Below, one piece after another: positions 8,703 to 17,624 of a DNA stretch of 61,475 nucleotides; the stretch's first letter is position 1; each line of letters begins with the position of its first letter. This DNA is from Kumtagia ephedrae (GTDB lineage Bacteria; Pseudomonadota; Alphaproteobacteria; Rhizobiales; Rhizobiaceae): positions 1 to 61,475 of the forward strand of contig NZ_PXYK01000033.1 in NCBI RefSeq assembly GCF_003012745.1, given 5' to 3'. The notes under the pieces were generated by a model. That model ran no database searches. It was given only the letters and a program-made list of their open reading frames with translations, and was not told where the DNA came from. Position numbers and translations under genes: made by a program.

Positions 8703-9977
8703 TCACTTGAACAGGCCGGGAATCCAGAGTGAGATGCCCGGAACCGCGGCCACCAGCGCCAGGACCAGCAGGCACAGCCCAAGCATCGGGAGCGAGGCCC
8801 GCGTCACCGCCTGCAGCGGGCTGCGTGCGATCGAGCTGACGATGAACAGCACCAGGCCGACCGGCGGCGTGCACATTCCGATCATCAGGTTCAGCACGAC
8901 CATCACGCCCATCTGGACAGGGTCCATCCCGATTGTCGGCGCGAGCGCGTTCAGCACCGGCATGATCAGGACCATCGCCGCCAGCGGCTCCAGGAACAGT
9001 CCGAGGACGAGCAGGACGATGTTGAGCAGGATCACCAGCAGTACCGGGTTTTCCGTCATCCCCAGGATCGACGCCGCGATCTTCTGCGGCAGGCTCTCGA
9101 TGCCGAGGACGAAGCCTGTCATGCTGGCCATCGCCACGACCAGCATGACGCCGGACGACATGGTCGCGGTGTCGTAGAAGGACCGCTTCAGCTTCTTCCA
9201 GGGCAGCGAGCGATAGACGAAGAGGCCGGTCACCAGCGCATAGATGCAGGCGACGCCGGCGGCCTCGGTCGGCGTGAATATCCCGGTGCGGATGCCGACC
9301 ACGATGAAGACCGGCAGCACTATTGCCGGAATCGCCGCGTGCAGGATGCTCCAGCGTTCCCCCCTGGGGACCGGCGGAGCAACCGGGTGGTTCTCGCGGT
9401 GGCCCTTCCACAGCGCATAGACCAGCAGGAGGGCGCCCAGGATCAGGCCCGGCACGATCCCGGCCAGGAACAGGTCGCCGATCGACGTGCCGGTCAGCAC
9501 GCCGAACAGGATCAGCGGCAGCGACGGCGGGATCAGTGGTCCCAGCAGCGAACCCGTGGCGGTCAGCGCCGCGGCATAGGCCGGGTCGTACCCGTCCCGC
9601 TTCATCGGCGGGATCATGATGCCGCCCACGGCCGCCGCTTCCGACGTCGCCGCGCCGCTGGGGCCGGAGAGCATGAAGTTGGCCAGCACGTTGACGATCG
9701 CCAGGCCGCCCTTGATCCGCCCCACCAGGAACTGCGCCGCACGCACGATGTGGCCGGTCAGGTTGGCGGCGTTCATCAGGTTGCCGGCCAGTATGAAGAA
9801 CGGGATGGTCAGCAGCAGGAAACTATCGATCCCGGCGATCATCCGCTGCGGAAAGGCCACCAGCAGATGCCCGTGCCCCTCGATCAGGAGATAGACCAGG
9901 GAGGCCATGCCAAGCCCCAATGCCACCGGCATGCCGATGATCAGGGCGGCGAAGAAGATGGCGAGGTAGAGGATCAT
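8703..9977 (-). CDS. dctM: TRAP transporter large permease (DctM type)
   Basis: 424 residues, highly hydrophobic with about 11-12 predicted membrane helices, matching the large membrane subunit of tripartite ATP-independent periplasmic transporters. The segment around GPSGAATSEAAAVGGIMIPPM and the SLPLILFGVLTG stretch are family features. It overlaps the end of dctQ by four bases (ATGA). It works with the small subunit DctQ and the binding protein DctP to import an organic acid or similar anion with a sodium gradient. Confidence 0.95.
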   Translation of the reverse strand: MILYLAIFFAALIIGMPVALGLGMASLVYLLIEGHGHLLVAFPQRMIAGIDSFLLLTIPFFILAGNLMNAANLTGHIVRAAQFLVGRIKGGLAIVNVLANFMLSGPSGAATSEAAAVGGIMIPPMKRDGYDPAYAAALTATGSLLGPLIPPSLPLILFGVLTGTSIGDLFLAGIVPGLILGALLLVYALWKGHRENHPVAPPVPRGERWSILHAAIPAIVLPVFIVVGIRTGIFTPTEAAGVACIYALVTGLFVYRSLPWKKLKRSFYDTATMSSGVMLVVAMASMTGFVLGIESLPQKIAASILGMTENPVLLVILLNIVLLVLGLFLEPLAAMVLIMPVLNALAPTIGMDPVQMGVMVVLNLMIGMCTPPVGLVLFIVSSIARSPLQAVTRASLPMLGLCLLVLALVAAVPGISLWIPGLFK

Positions 9978-10534
9978 CCGTGCACCTCGAGCTCACCCGC
10001 GTCGCGCAGGTCGGCTGCGTGGCCGCCGGTGGTCATCATGCCGGCGTAGAGGACGATGTCGGTCGCCAGGCGGAACGCAAACAGCGACAGCCCGACGGGC
10101 AGGGCGATGTAGACCCAGTACATCGAGGGGACCGGAAAATCGGGCCCGAACACATCGCCCAGCAGGAATTTCATTGCCGGGATCGGCGCTGATCCCAGCC
10201 GGCCGGCATAGACGAAGCCATACCAGACCAGCACCGTCAGGAGGACGATGCCGCAGGCATTGGCCAGGATCGCCAGCGCCAATCCCGCCTTGCGCGGCAG
10301 CGCGTCACGCAGCATTGGCACGCTCGCGATCTCGCCACGCTCGTAGGCGAGCATCGCCGCGAGGAACGAGACCCAGACCAGCAGGTAGCGGCACACTTCC
10401 TCCGCCCAGATCAAGGAGGAGGAGAAGCCGTAGCGCAGCACGATCTGGACCGTCATCACCGCGAGAAGCACGATCAGCATCCAGATCAGGATCGTGGACA
10501 CCACGGCATCGAAGAGGCGTCGCAAGGCAAGCAT
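9974..10534 (-). CDS. dctQ: TRAP transporter small permease (DctQ type)
   Basis: 186 residues with four predicted membrane helices, the normal DctQ topology. Residues such as WAEEVCRYLLVWVSFLAAML in the second helix region are typical. It lies between dctP (119 bases upstream) and dctM (overlapping). It forms the membrane complex with DctM in the inner membrane. Confidence 0.93.
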   Translation of the reverse strand: MLALRRLFDAVVSTILIWMLIVLLAVMTVQIVLRYGFSSSLIWAEEVCRYLLVWVSFLAAMLAYERGEIASVPMLRDALPRKAGLALAILANACGIVLLTVLVWYGFVYAGRLGSAPIPAMKFLLGDVFGPDFPVPSMYWVYIALPVGLSLFAFRLATDIVLYAGMMTTGGHAADLRDAGELEVHG

Positions 10535-10653
10535 GGATCAGTCCCGTCGTCGAACATGCCTTTCCTGCCGCGGCACGGCGGCCGCCGGAAAGCTGGTCGT
10601 CAGTTGTTTCGGAACGGGGGCGGTGTCCTCGGCAGCGCGCCGCCCCGCTTCGG

Positions 10654-11637
10654 TCAGTCGGTCTTGCGCACGGTGTCGACGAAAGCCTGGATCAGCGGAT
10701 CCTTTGCCAGCCAGGACTCGAACACCGGGCGAACCCGCGCCTGCATCTCGGTGAGGTCGGACAACTGCGAGATGGTGACGCCCTTTTCCTTCAGCTTGTC
10801 GGCGATCTCGGCTTCCTGGTCGCGCGCCAGCGCATATTGCTCGGCGATGACCTCGTGCCCCGCCTCCGCGAGGGCAGTTTTGACGTCGTCAGGCAAGCTC
10901 TCGAACTTGGCGCCGCCCGTCATCAGCACGCCCGGCCAGAAATAGTGGCCGGTCAGCGTCACGTTCTTGGCCGCCTCGTAGTAACTCTCGGCATAGGCCG
11001 ACGACAGATTGATCTCCACCGCGTCGATAGTGCCGGTTTCCAGCGCCGAGAAGACTTCGCCAAAAGCCATGCCGATCGGACTGACGCCGACCGCCTCCCA
11101 GATCGCCTTGTGCAGCGGGGTGGGAACGATGCGGGTCTTGAGCCCCGAAAAATCGCCCACGGTCTGCACCGCCTTGGTGCGCGAGAGGAAGTGGCGCTGG
11201 CCGGCCTCGATGTAGCCCAGGCCCTTGATGCCGCTGGGCGCCAGCGAGTCGAGGAGCTGCTGCCCTACCTCGGATGACAGGACCGCGGCCATCTTATCGT
11301 AGCTGGGTACAAGGAACGGCAATTGAAGCGCGTCGAAGGCGGGCGCATTCAGCGTGAGCGGGATCGTCGGAACCGAGACCAGCGCGCCGTCGATCGTGCC
11401 GAGCTGCACACCCTCCAAAAGCTGCTTGTCGTCGCCCAACTGGCGGTCGCCATAGACTTCGATCTTGACCTTGCCGCTCGTCTTCTCGGTGACCTTGTCG
11501 GCAAACATGACCAGCCCATCCTGGAACAGATGGGTCGACGTCGCCGCATGCCCGAATTTCAGCGTGTATTCCTGCGCCAGGGCACTGCCCGGAAAAAGCA
11601 GAACAATGGCGGCGAAAATGCCGCTTCGGATGTTCAT
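10654..11637 (-). CDS. dctP: TRAP transporter periplasmic substrate-binding protein (DctP type)
   Basis: 327 residues. A cleavable signal peptide ends near GSALA (residues 17-21), so the mature protein is periplasmic. The TRAP-family block with conserved arginine (GLKTRIVPTPLHKAIWE, near residue 165) and the later GMAFGEVFSALETGTIDAVE block are clear. That arginine normally binds the substrate carboxylate, so an organic acid ligand is likely. Strong ribosome binding site (GGGAGG). It is the first gene of the operon, and the promoter probably lies in the AT-rich bases just upstream. Confidence 0.95.
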   Translation of the reverse strand: MNIRSGIFAAIVLLFPGSALAQEYTLKFGHAATSTHLFQDGLVMFADKVTEKTSGKVKIEVYGDRQLGDDKQLLEGVQLGTIDGALVSVPTIPLTLNAPAFDALQLPFLVPSYDKMAAVLSSEVGQQLLDSLAPSGIKGLGYIEAGQRHFLSRTKAVQTVGDFSGLKTRIVPTPLHKAIWEAVGVSPIGMAFGEVFSALETGTIDAVEINLSSAYAESYYEAAKNVTLTGHYFWPGVLMTGGAKFESLPDDVKTALAEAGHEVIAEQYALARDQEAEIADKLKEKGVTISQLSDLTEMQARVRPVFESWLAKDPLIQAFVDTVRKTD

Positions 11638-11679
11638 GTCTCAACTCCCTCCCAGTCGTCGTTTCTTATATCAAAACAC

Positions 11680-11689
11680 TATTGCAATA
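11680..11689. promoter_or_regulatory. Palindrome TATTGCAATA upstream of dctP
   Basis: A perfect 10-bp palindrome lies 43-52 bases upstream of the dctP start in an AT-rich pocket. A TATAAG-like minus-strand -10 hexamer lies between it and the gene (about 11665-11670). Its position fits an operator or activator site for the IclR regulator of this operon. This is inference from position and symmetry only. Confidence 0.35.
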
Positions 11690-11860
11690 TACGATACAGC
11701 CTTATCCACGTCAACCCGATAGGCTCCAGGTGCACGCTGAACCGCGCGTCAATGCCGGATCGAGCACGGATCGGTATTTTGCTGCCCATTCGGTTACGAC
11801 GAAGCGCGAGGGGACAATCCAGCACCTCCCGGCCAAGCCGCGTGATAGAGAAAGGAATGA

Positions 11861-12055
11861 CACGATGAAGCTGATGCGCGGGTCGATGCCTTTCTCTTCG
11901 GACGGTGGACTTGTGAGATCTTCGTCGGCTCCTGGGGCGCCCTGAACGATGTCTCGGCCGACAATCCGGTCGCCATCGCGTTAAGCAGGGGTCCGAAATA
12001 CGTGGCGTCACGGACACTCACAGACCCAAAGTGGTCCCAGACCACCGTCCTATCG
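11861..12055 (+). pseudogene. Fragment of a RibD-C/dihydrofolate-reductase-like protein
   Basis: An open frame without a start codon (preceded by TGA at 11858) encodes the stretch DAFLFGRWTCEIFVGSWG, then SRGPKYVASRTLTDPKW and TTVLS. These correspond to the middle of the YyaP/RibD C-terminal domain family, where the usual text is LLGRxTYExFAGxW and PKYVxSxTLxxPxWxxTT. The N-terminal part of the domain is missing, and the C-terminal part is replaced in frame by an IS110-type transposase tail. It is therefore a dead remnant. Confidence 0.7.
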
Positions 12056-12235
12056 GCGGCCATCGCCGTTCCCGCATCGATCTTGGAACCGGCCTACCAC
12101 ATGCTCAAGGACGGAACATGCTACCAGGACCTCGGCGTGGACCACTTCGCCCGCGGCAACCGGCAACGCCAGGTCGAGAGGCTCGCCAGTCGCATCCGCT
12201 TCCTCGGCTTCGCCGTCGGCCTCCGCCCCGCCGCG
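12056..12235 (+). mobile_element. C-terminal remnant of an IS110-family transposase
   Basis: The frame continuing from the reductase-like fragment to a stop at 12263-12265 reads ILEPAYHMLKDGTCYQDLG, then VDHFARG and a basic helix ending RFLGFAVGLRPAA. This matches the last 55-60 residues of IS110-type transposases (AYHxLxDGxxYxDLGxDHF, then RxxRRLxxLGYxVxLxP). The N-terminal RuvC-like half and any ends of the element are absent. It marks an old insertion and deletion event. Confidence 0.7.
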
Positions 12236-12265
12236 CGACACCCTCGGAGCCAGATCAGTTTCTGA

Positions 12266-12577
12266 AGAGGAACGGCAGTGAATCGCACTGGCACGGTTGA
12301 CTTTGTCCCCCTAAAGAAGCCGTGATCCGTGAGTACTCACCTTTTCTGAGCCGCCAGGGTTCGTCGAGAATTGTGTGAACAGCACGTGCTGTGATTAGCC
12401 GACAGCTAGTCGCCGTCTCCTGAGGCAAGCCGCTATCCTGCGCCTGGGCACCGACAGGGTGTGTCCGAGGACGACCTCGCCTGCAGGACCATCGGCAAAC
12501 AGTTTTGCCGGAACGTTCCATCTTCGTTTCGTAGCTCGGCGCCCCTATGCCGCAAACTATCTGATCAAACTGGACGC
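12266..12577. other. Intergenic region downstream of the IS110 remnant
   Basis: No gene is recognisable in these 312 bases. A 14-bp perfect palindrome, ACAGCACGTGCTGT, lies at 12379-12392. It could be a regulator site left from a lost gene or a chance sequence. The GNAT gene ends at 12578 on the minus strand, so this area is downstream of both flanking units. Confidence 0.4.
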
Positions 12578-13162
12578 TCAACGAGGTCGCCGCAGCATCG
12601 GGGTGAGCGTCGGCGACGAACCGACCTGGATCGCGCCGAGCGGTTCGAAGCCGTGCCGCTGGTAGAACGATATGTTGCGCGGGTTAGAGGATTCCAGATA
12701 GGCCGGCGCGTGATCGCGGTCGCACTGTTCGAGTGCGTACGCCATCAAGGCATCGCCGTGACCTTCGCCTTGATGCGCCGGGTCGACGCCGATCAGGGGC
12801 AGGTACCAATGCGGTTCGGTCGGGTGGTAGGTGGCCATCTGCTCGAATATGGCAGCGGTTTCAGGGGCGAGCGCGGGTTCAACCGTGCTCTCGAGCACGG
12901 CGCCAAGCTCTTCCTCGTCGGGATGCACGCCGGGCGGCAGCCACAGCGCCGTCCCGGCGTAGCCGTCGGTGCAAAAGGCGCTTTCGTTGGAGAATGCCCT
13001 GCGCCCGAACGCGCGGGCCATTCGCGGCATGGCGCCAAGATACGTGTGTGCATGCGGCCACGTCCATCGCGCCATAGGGTCCGCTGCAAATGCCAGCACG
13101 ATGATCTCGACCGCCGAATCTTCATCGGCTGCGGCCATAACTCTCACCGTCGGCGATTTCAC
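12578..13162 (-). CDS. GNAT family N-acetyltransferase
   Basis: 194 residues from a GTG at 13162, chosen because a strong AGGAGG site lies just upstream; a longer in-frame extension to 13426 has no such signal. The acetyl-CoA-binding motif A reads VDPAHQGEGHG near residues 122-132, preceded by a beta strand (WYLPLIG) and followed by SSNPRNISFYQRHGF, which is motif B. Such proteins acetylate small molecules or protein amines in the cytoplasm; the target is unknown. It ends the minus-strand AbgT/M20/SLC13 gene run, about 260 bases beyond the AI-2E-type gene. Confidence 0.85.
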   Translation of the reverse strand: MKSPTVRVMAAADEDSAVEIIVLAFAADPMARWTWPHAHTYLGAMPRMARAFGRRAFSNESAFCTDGYAGTALWLPPGVHPDEEELGAVLESTVEPALAPETAAIFEQMATYHPTEPHWYLPLIGVDPAHQGEGHGDALMAYALEQCDRDHAPAYLESSNPRNISFYQRHGFEPLGAIQVGSSPTLTPMLRRPR

Positions 13163-13422
13163 GCTGCCCTCCTGTCGTAGGCGGTTCGACGAGCCGCCCG
13201 CGCCCGTTCCCAGCCACGCATCGTAACCCGGATGGAGTGGGAACGATACCGTTTGCTGCCGGCTCAGCGGTTCTGGAAAAGCTGAAGTCGTCAGCGACGT
13301 CCGCTTCTGGAGGACGGCAGGAGCGGGCGGAATGACCTTGATGAGGCGCATTGCTGCTCGACAACATCGGGGCCGAGGCCGGTAGGTTCGCTTGTGGTGC
13401 GGGGAAAAGGGACAGCGGACGT

Positions 13423-14469
13423 TCACCTAAGATTCTGAGCGCTGTGCACGTCGTCGCCGGGGGCCCCCGACAATTGGGCGAGCCATCTGGTCGATGGAGC
13501 CTGAGCGCAGAAGGTCAGCACGGCGATTGCTATCGGAACTCCGATGAAAGCGCCGAACATGCCCCAGAGGAACATCCACAGGAAGACAGAAAACAAGACG
13601 AGAAAGGGCGACATCGCCAACGCCTTTCCCGCCAAGCGCGGCTCGACATAGCTGCCGATCGCGAACTGGATGAGATTGAGGCAGGCAAACACGAACAGCG
13701 CGGAATACAGGGATTCGAACTGCGCCAGTGCGTAGAAAGTCGGCAGCAGCGTTGCGATGAACGGGCCGACAAAGGGGATGAAATTCAAAGTGAAGGCGAT
13801 GACGCCCCACTCCGTCGCAAGCTGCAGGCCGAGTGCCAGGGCAAACACGTAGACCATTCCGCCCGTTGCGATGCTCATGATCGTCCTGATCCACAGATAG
13901 CGGCGCAGCTTGGCGGCAGTGTGTTCGCCGCCCACGATCAGGATGCGGGCCGCCTCGCTGCCGACGATAGCGGGAATCTTGCGCGCCAGCGGGCCGACCT
14001 CGAGCAGGCCGAGCAGCACGTAGATCAGCACCACGATCCAGAACGAGATCATCGTATTCAGCCGTGCTGAAGCACCCTGCATCGCCCCCACGACCCAGCG
14101 CATGTTGAAGTGTTCGGCCCACAGGCCGGCAACCGCGATCCCATGCGTCTCCAGCCAGGCGGTCGCCTGTTCGTAGAGTCCTTGAAGCCGAGGCGCCTCC
14201 GCGATCAGTGATCGGCCGATCCGACCGAAGGCCCAGGCCACAACAGACCCGAATACGATGAACACCAGAACGACCATCGTTACGACGATGGCGAGCGCCA
14301 CAAGCTGCGGCAGGCCGGTCTGAAGCCGGTCCTGAAGCGGCCAGACGATCGCGATGATGAAGAGGGCGCAGGCAACGGGCGCAAAGATCGCGTCCGCGAA
14401 ATAGAGGGCAGCCAGCAGCAGAATTGCGCAGATGATGCCCAGCAGTATCGGAACCGGCCGAGCGGTCAT
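13423..14469 (-). CDS. AI-2E family transporter (UPF0118)
   Basis: 348 residues from ATG at 14469; a TTG two codons earlier is possible. About eight hydrophobic segments with the family pattern: N-terminal helix pair, a central soluble amphipathic part (about 90-145), then GLQLATEWGVIAFTLNFIPF and the NFIPFVGPFIATLLPT block, and a C-terminal VEPRLAGKALAMSPFLVLFS motif. Family members export autoinducer-2 or act as ion/proton antiporters; the name alone should not be taken as function. It starts seven bases after the SLC13-type gene. Confidence 0.88.
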   Translation of the reverse strand: MTARPVPILLGIICAILLLAALYFADAIFAPVACALFIIAIVWPLQDRLQTGLPQLVALAIVVTMVVLVFIVFGSVVAWAFGRIGRSLIAEAPRLQGLYEQATAWLETHGIAVAGLWAEHFNMRWVVGAMQGASARLNTMISFWIVVLIYVLLGLLEVGPLARKIPAIVGSEAARILIVGGEHTAAKLRRYLWIRTIMSIATGGMVYVFALALGLQLATEWGVIAFTLNFIPFVGPFIATLLPTFYALAQFESLYSALFVFACLNLIQFAIGSYVEPRLAGKALAMSPFLVLFSVFLWMFLWGMFGAFIGVPIAIAVLTFCAQAPSTRWLAQLSGAPGDDVHSAQNLR

Positions 14470-14476
14470 TGGCAAC

Positions 14477-16312
14477 TTAGAATCTCCAGATCATCGGCAC
14501 TATGAACACAGCCACGACAAAGAACCAGAGCAGCAGCGGCAGGCCGAGCTTCCAGTAGTCGCTGAAAGCGTAGCCGCCCGGACCCATAACCATCAGGTTC
14601 GTTGGGGTTGCGATCGGCGTCAGGAACGCTGCCGCCGCTGCGACGGCGGTGCTCATCAGCACCGGGCGGGGCGAAATACCCATGGTCGCCGCGGCCGCCA
14701 CCCCGATCGGGATGACGATGAGAGCGGTGGCGGTGTTGCTGATGAGCTGCCCCATTATGGCAGTCAGCACGAACAGGCCGGCGAGCAGCGCAATGGGGCC
14801 GGCGCCGCCGACGAGCGACACCAGATACTCCGCCATTAGTTTCGCCGCGCCTGTCTCTATCATGGCGGTAGACAACGGCATCATAGCGCCGACAAGGATC
14901 ACCGTCGTCCAATCGATGGCGCGGTAGGACTGCTCGACGCTCATAATCCCCGACAGGACGATCGCTCCGGCGGCGAGCAGGCCGGCTATCGCCGGCGGGG
15001 TGATGCCGGTGGCGAGGAGCACGACCATTGCGACCAGAATGGCGACGGCCTGGCGAGCGCCTGGTCCCATCGGCACGGCCTGTCGACGCACCAGTTCGGG
15101 CGAATTGACGACCAGGACATCCGGATCCGTGAGCCGGTGGTCAAGCGCTTTCCATGTTCCCTGCAGCAGCATCGTGTCGCCGGCCTGCAACACGATGCCT
15201 CCAGCGTCTCGTGTTGCGTTGGTGGCGGCGAGCTCCGCTCCGGCCCGCTGCACCGCAAGGACGATCAGATCGCCGCTTTCGGTCACCATGCCCGGGAAAA
15301 CGTTCTGGCCGATAAGGCCAGAGCGCGGCGGGATCACCACCTCGGCGAGGCCCGAACTGCGATTGAACAGCGTCTCTTCACCCTGCCCGGGCGCCGCCGA
15401 CTCGCTGAATGCGAGGTGTTTGTCGGCAGCGAATGCGGCAGCCGACTGGGCCTCGCCCCGCAGCAGCAGGTGATCGCCCTCGGCGATTGCAGGTCTGCGC
15501 AGCGGGCTGGCCGTTTCACCATCCTGGACGGCGACGAGGTGCAGTTCGGGATAAGTGGCCAACTCGATCGCAGCGGCAGGCTTGCCGATAAACGGCGAAC
15601 TTGCGCGCACGCGCATCTGGTACACGCCGCTGGCAAGGCCGTATTGCTCGACGAGCGTCTTCGCATGGCGGCTGAAGTCGACAGGCATGGTCGCGCCGTT
15701 GCGTTCGGGCAGGAGCCGTTTTCCGAACAGTATGATGATCGCCATCGTTCCCGCCAGCAGCGGCAAGCCGACAAGCGCGAATTCGAAGAAGCCGAAGCCG
15801 CCCACGCCGGCGTCGCTACCCGCGTTCGAAGCCAGGACGTTTACTGGCGAACCCGTCAGGGCGAGCTTCGAACCGGCATGCGCGGAGAAAACCAGCGGCA
15901 GGAGCAACTGCGCCGAATTTCGCTTCAGCCGGACGGCGATCACGACCACCACCGGCAGGAGCGCGGCAACGGCGCCATTGACGCTGATCAGCGCCGTAAG
16001 GAGCGCGACCATACTCATCGTCAGCAGTAACAGGCGAGCGCGGCTCTCTTCGCCCGCGCCACGGATCAGAAGCTGCCCGGCCCAGGCGGTAACGCCGGTC
16101 ACGTCGAGTCCCGCGCTGACAATGAAGAGGGAGGCTATGAAGATCACCGCGGGATCACCGAAGCCGCCGAGGGCCTGATCAATCGTCAGGACGCCGGTAG
16201 CCCACAGCGCCATCGCCGTCGCCATCGCGACAACGACAACAGGCAGCTTGTTCCAGACGAACAGGACGACAACGACCGCGATGATGGTGGCAGTGTATGC
16301 TATTGGGCTCAA
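14477..16312 (-). CDS. SLC13 (DASS)-family permease with TrkA-C domains
   Basis: 611 residues from a TTG at 16312 with a GAGGA site upstream. N-terminal helices (about 1-190) carry the ALTGSPVNVLAS signature of sodium-coupled dicarboxylate/sulfate carriers. The soluble middle (about 205-390) holds two RCK_C/TrkA-C-like domains, and the C-terminal helices repeat the transport fold with TAIMGQLISNTATALIVIPI and ATPTNLMVMGPGGY. The protein would carry an anion such as sulfate or a di/tricarboxylate across the inner membrane. It lies 46 bases after the M20 peptidase gene, on the same strand. Confidence 0.88.
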   Translation of the reverse strand: MSPIAYTATIIAVVVVLFVWNKLPVVVVAMATAMALWATGVLTIDQALGGFGDPAVIFIASLFIVSAGLDVTGVTAWAGQLLIRGAGEESRARLLLLTMSMVALLTALISVNGAVAALLPVVVVIAVRLKRNSAQLLLPLVFSAHAGSKLALTGSPVNVLASNAGSDAGVGGFGFFEFALVGLPLLAGTMAIIILFGKRLLPERNGATMPVDFSRHAKTLVEQYGLASGVYQMRVRASSPFIGKPAAAIELATYPELHLVAVQDGETASPLRRPAIAEGDHLLLRGEAQSAAAFAADKHLAFSESAAPGQGEETLFNRSSGLAEVVIPPRSGLIGQNVFPGMVTESGDLIVLAVQRAGAELAATNATRDAGGIVLQAGDTMLLQGTWKALDHRLTDPDVLVVNSPELVRRQAVPMGPGARQAVAILVAMVVLLATGITPPAIAGLLAAGAIVLSGIMSVEQSYRAIDWTTVILVGAMMPLSTAMIETGAAKLMAEYLVSLVGGAGPIALLAGLFVLTAIMGQLISNTATALIVIPIGVAAAATMGISPRPVLMSTAVAAAAAFLTPIATPTNLMVMGPGGYAFSDYWKLGLPLLLWFFVVAVFIVPMIWRF

Positions 16313-16358
16313 TCGCTTCGTTCCTCACCGGTCATGCCGCCGGACCGCGGCATGACTG

Positions 16359-17561
16359 CTACTCTTCCATCGTAGCCATAAGTATGCCGAGGCGGCAGCC
16401 CTTCTCGTATTCGGCAAGATTGACGTATTCCTTGACGGTATGAATCTCCGCCTGGCCCGCACCTATCGTAATGGTGGGGATTCCATGTTTGTCGAGCCAA
16501 TTGGCGTCGAGACCACCGTTGGAGAAGAGACAGTTGGCCTCGATGCCCAACATCTCCAACGCCTTGGTGGCGCGCTTCACGACCGGGCTGTTCTCCGCGA
16601 GTTTGAAAGGAGGGTAGGAGGTCTGGTGGCTGAACGCGACTTCCGCCGTTTGGCCCTCATGATCCTTGACCTCGCCTTGCGCTTTCGCGAACGCTTCTTT
16701 GTAGCCCTTGGCAATCTTCGTTGCAAAGGCTGCCTCGGGGCTGCGAGCCTCGCCCTTGATGAAGGCATAGTCGGTCACGACATTGGTCGCATCGCCTGCG
16801 GGCTTTCCATCCTTGCCGCCGAAAATACCGACATTGCTCGTCCCGCGGCCGTCGGGCTTGACGACCTTGCCGAACCAGCCGGCCTGCCGTGCCTCTGTCA
16901 AAGCAATGGCTCCAACCAGGGTCGCCGATATGCCCTTCTCGGGCGCCACGCCGGCGTGGGATGCACGGCCCTTGATCTCGACCTCCCAGTTTTCCTGTCC
17001 GACCGCGCCGATGATCAGGTCCTTGGCGAGCATGCCGTCGACATTGATGCACATCACGGCGCCGCCGAGATCGGCAGGGTTCAGCTCGCGAGCGCCGTGC
17101 AGGCCGCTTTCTTCGCGGACGGTAAACAGCAGGGTTATTGGAGGGTGCGGAAGCCTGTGCTTCATAAGCGTCTCGGCAAGCACGACCAAAAGAGCAACCC
17201 CAGTTCGGGCGTCGCCCCCAAGTGCGGTCGTGCCGTCCGAGACGATGCGATCTCCTTCGCGCCGCGGCTTCGCGCCGGCGCAGAGCGGCACGGTGTCGAG
17301 ATGGGTGGAGAACAAAAGACGCGGGCCGGGCCTCGTCCCCGGCAAGTCGACGATGAGGTTGCCGATCTCGGTCGGCAGCGGGATGCGCTTGTTCGCGTCG
17401 TCGAGGCGGATGGCCGACGCCGGCACGCCGATCATTTTCAGCGCGTCGCTGACGGCGGCGGCAATGTTGGCCTCCTGCCCGGTGACGCCTTCGACCGCGA
17501 GGAAGCGCATCAGATGCTCTTCAGCGGCGGCGACATCGAGAGGAATAGAGGGGTTGCTCAT
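16359..17561 (-). CDS. M20 family metallopeptidase (PepT-like)
   Basis: 400 residues from ATG at 17561, preceded by GGAGG. Di-zinc ligands are visible: HLD (H87, D89), the bridging aspartate in GGDARTG (about D117), and the catalytic base/ligand pair in FTVREESG (E150, E151). A dimerisation insert occupies about residues 185-300. The resemblance is to tripeptide aminopeptidase T-type enzymes. It sits 63 bases after an AbgT-type transporter, so like AbgAB in enterobacteria it may hydrolyse the imported aminobenzoyl-glutamate or another small peptide. The exact substrate is an inference. Confidence 0.88.
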   Translation of the reverse strand: MSNPSIPLDVAAAEEHLMRFLAVEGVTGQEANIAAAVSDALKMIGVPASAIRLDDANKRIPLPTEIGNLIVDLPGTRPGPRLLFSTHLDTVPLCAGAKPRREGDRIVSDGTTALGGDARTGVALLVVLAETLMKHRLPHPPITLLFTVREESGLHGARELNPADLGGAVMCINVDGMLAKDLIIGAVGQENWEVEIKGRASHAGVAPEKGISATLVGAIALTEARQAGWFGKVVKPDGRGTSNVGIFGGKDGKPAGDATNVVTDYAFIKGEARSPEAAFATKIAKGYKEAFAKAQGEVKDHEGQTAEVAFSHQTSYPPFKLAENSPVVKRATKALEMLGIEANCLFSNGGLDANWLDKHGIPTITIGAGQAEIHTVKEYVNLAEYEKGCRLGILMATMEE

Positions 17562-17624
17562 GGGGTCCTCCGATCGTTCAAGTCTTTTCATTCCGGGGCG
17601 AGTTCGCCATCACAGTCCACGCCC

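Noticed and set aside
11794-12063. Minus-strand 89-codon frame with text faintly like an RHS repeat (RTVVWDHFGSVSVRDATY)
   Set aside because: It lies opposite a plus-strand frame with much better similarity to a RibD-C/DHFR-like domain. The RHS resemblance is short and lacks the GxxYDxxGR pattern.
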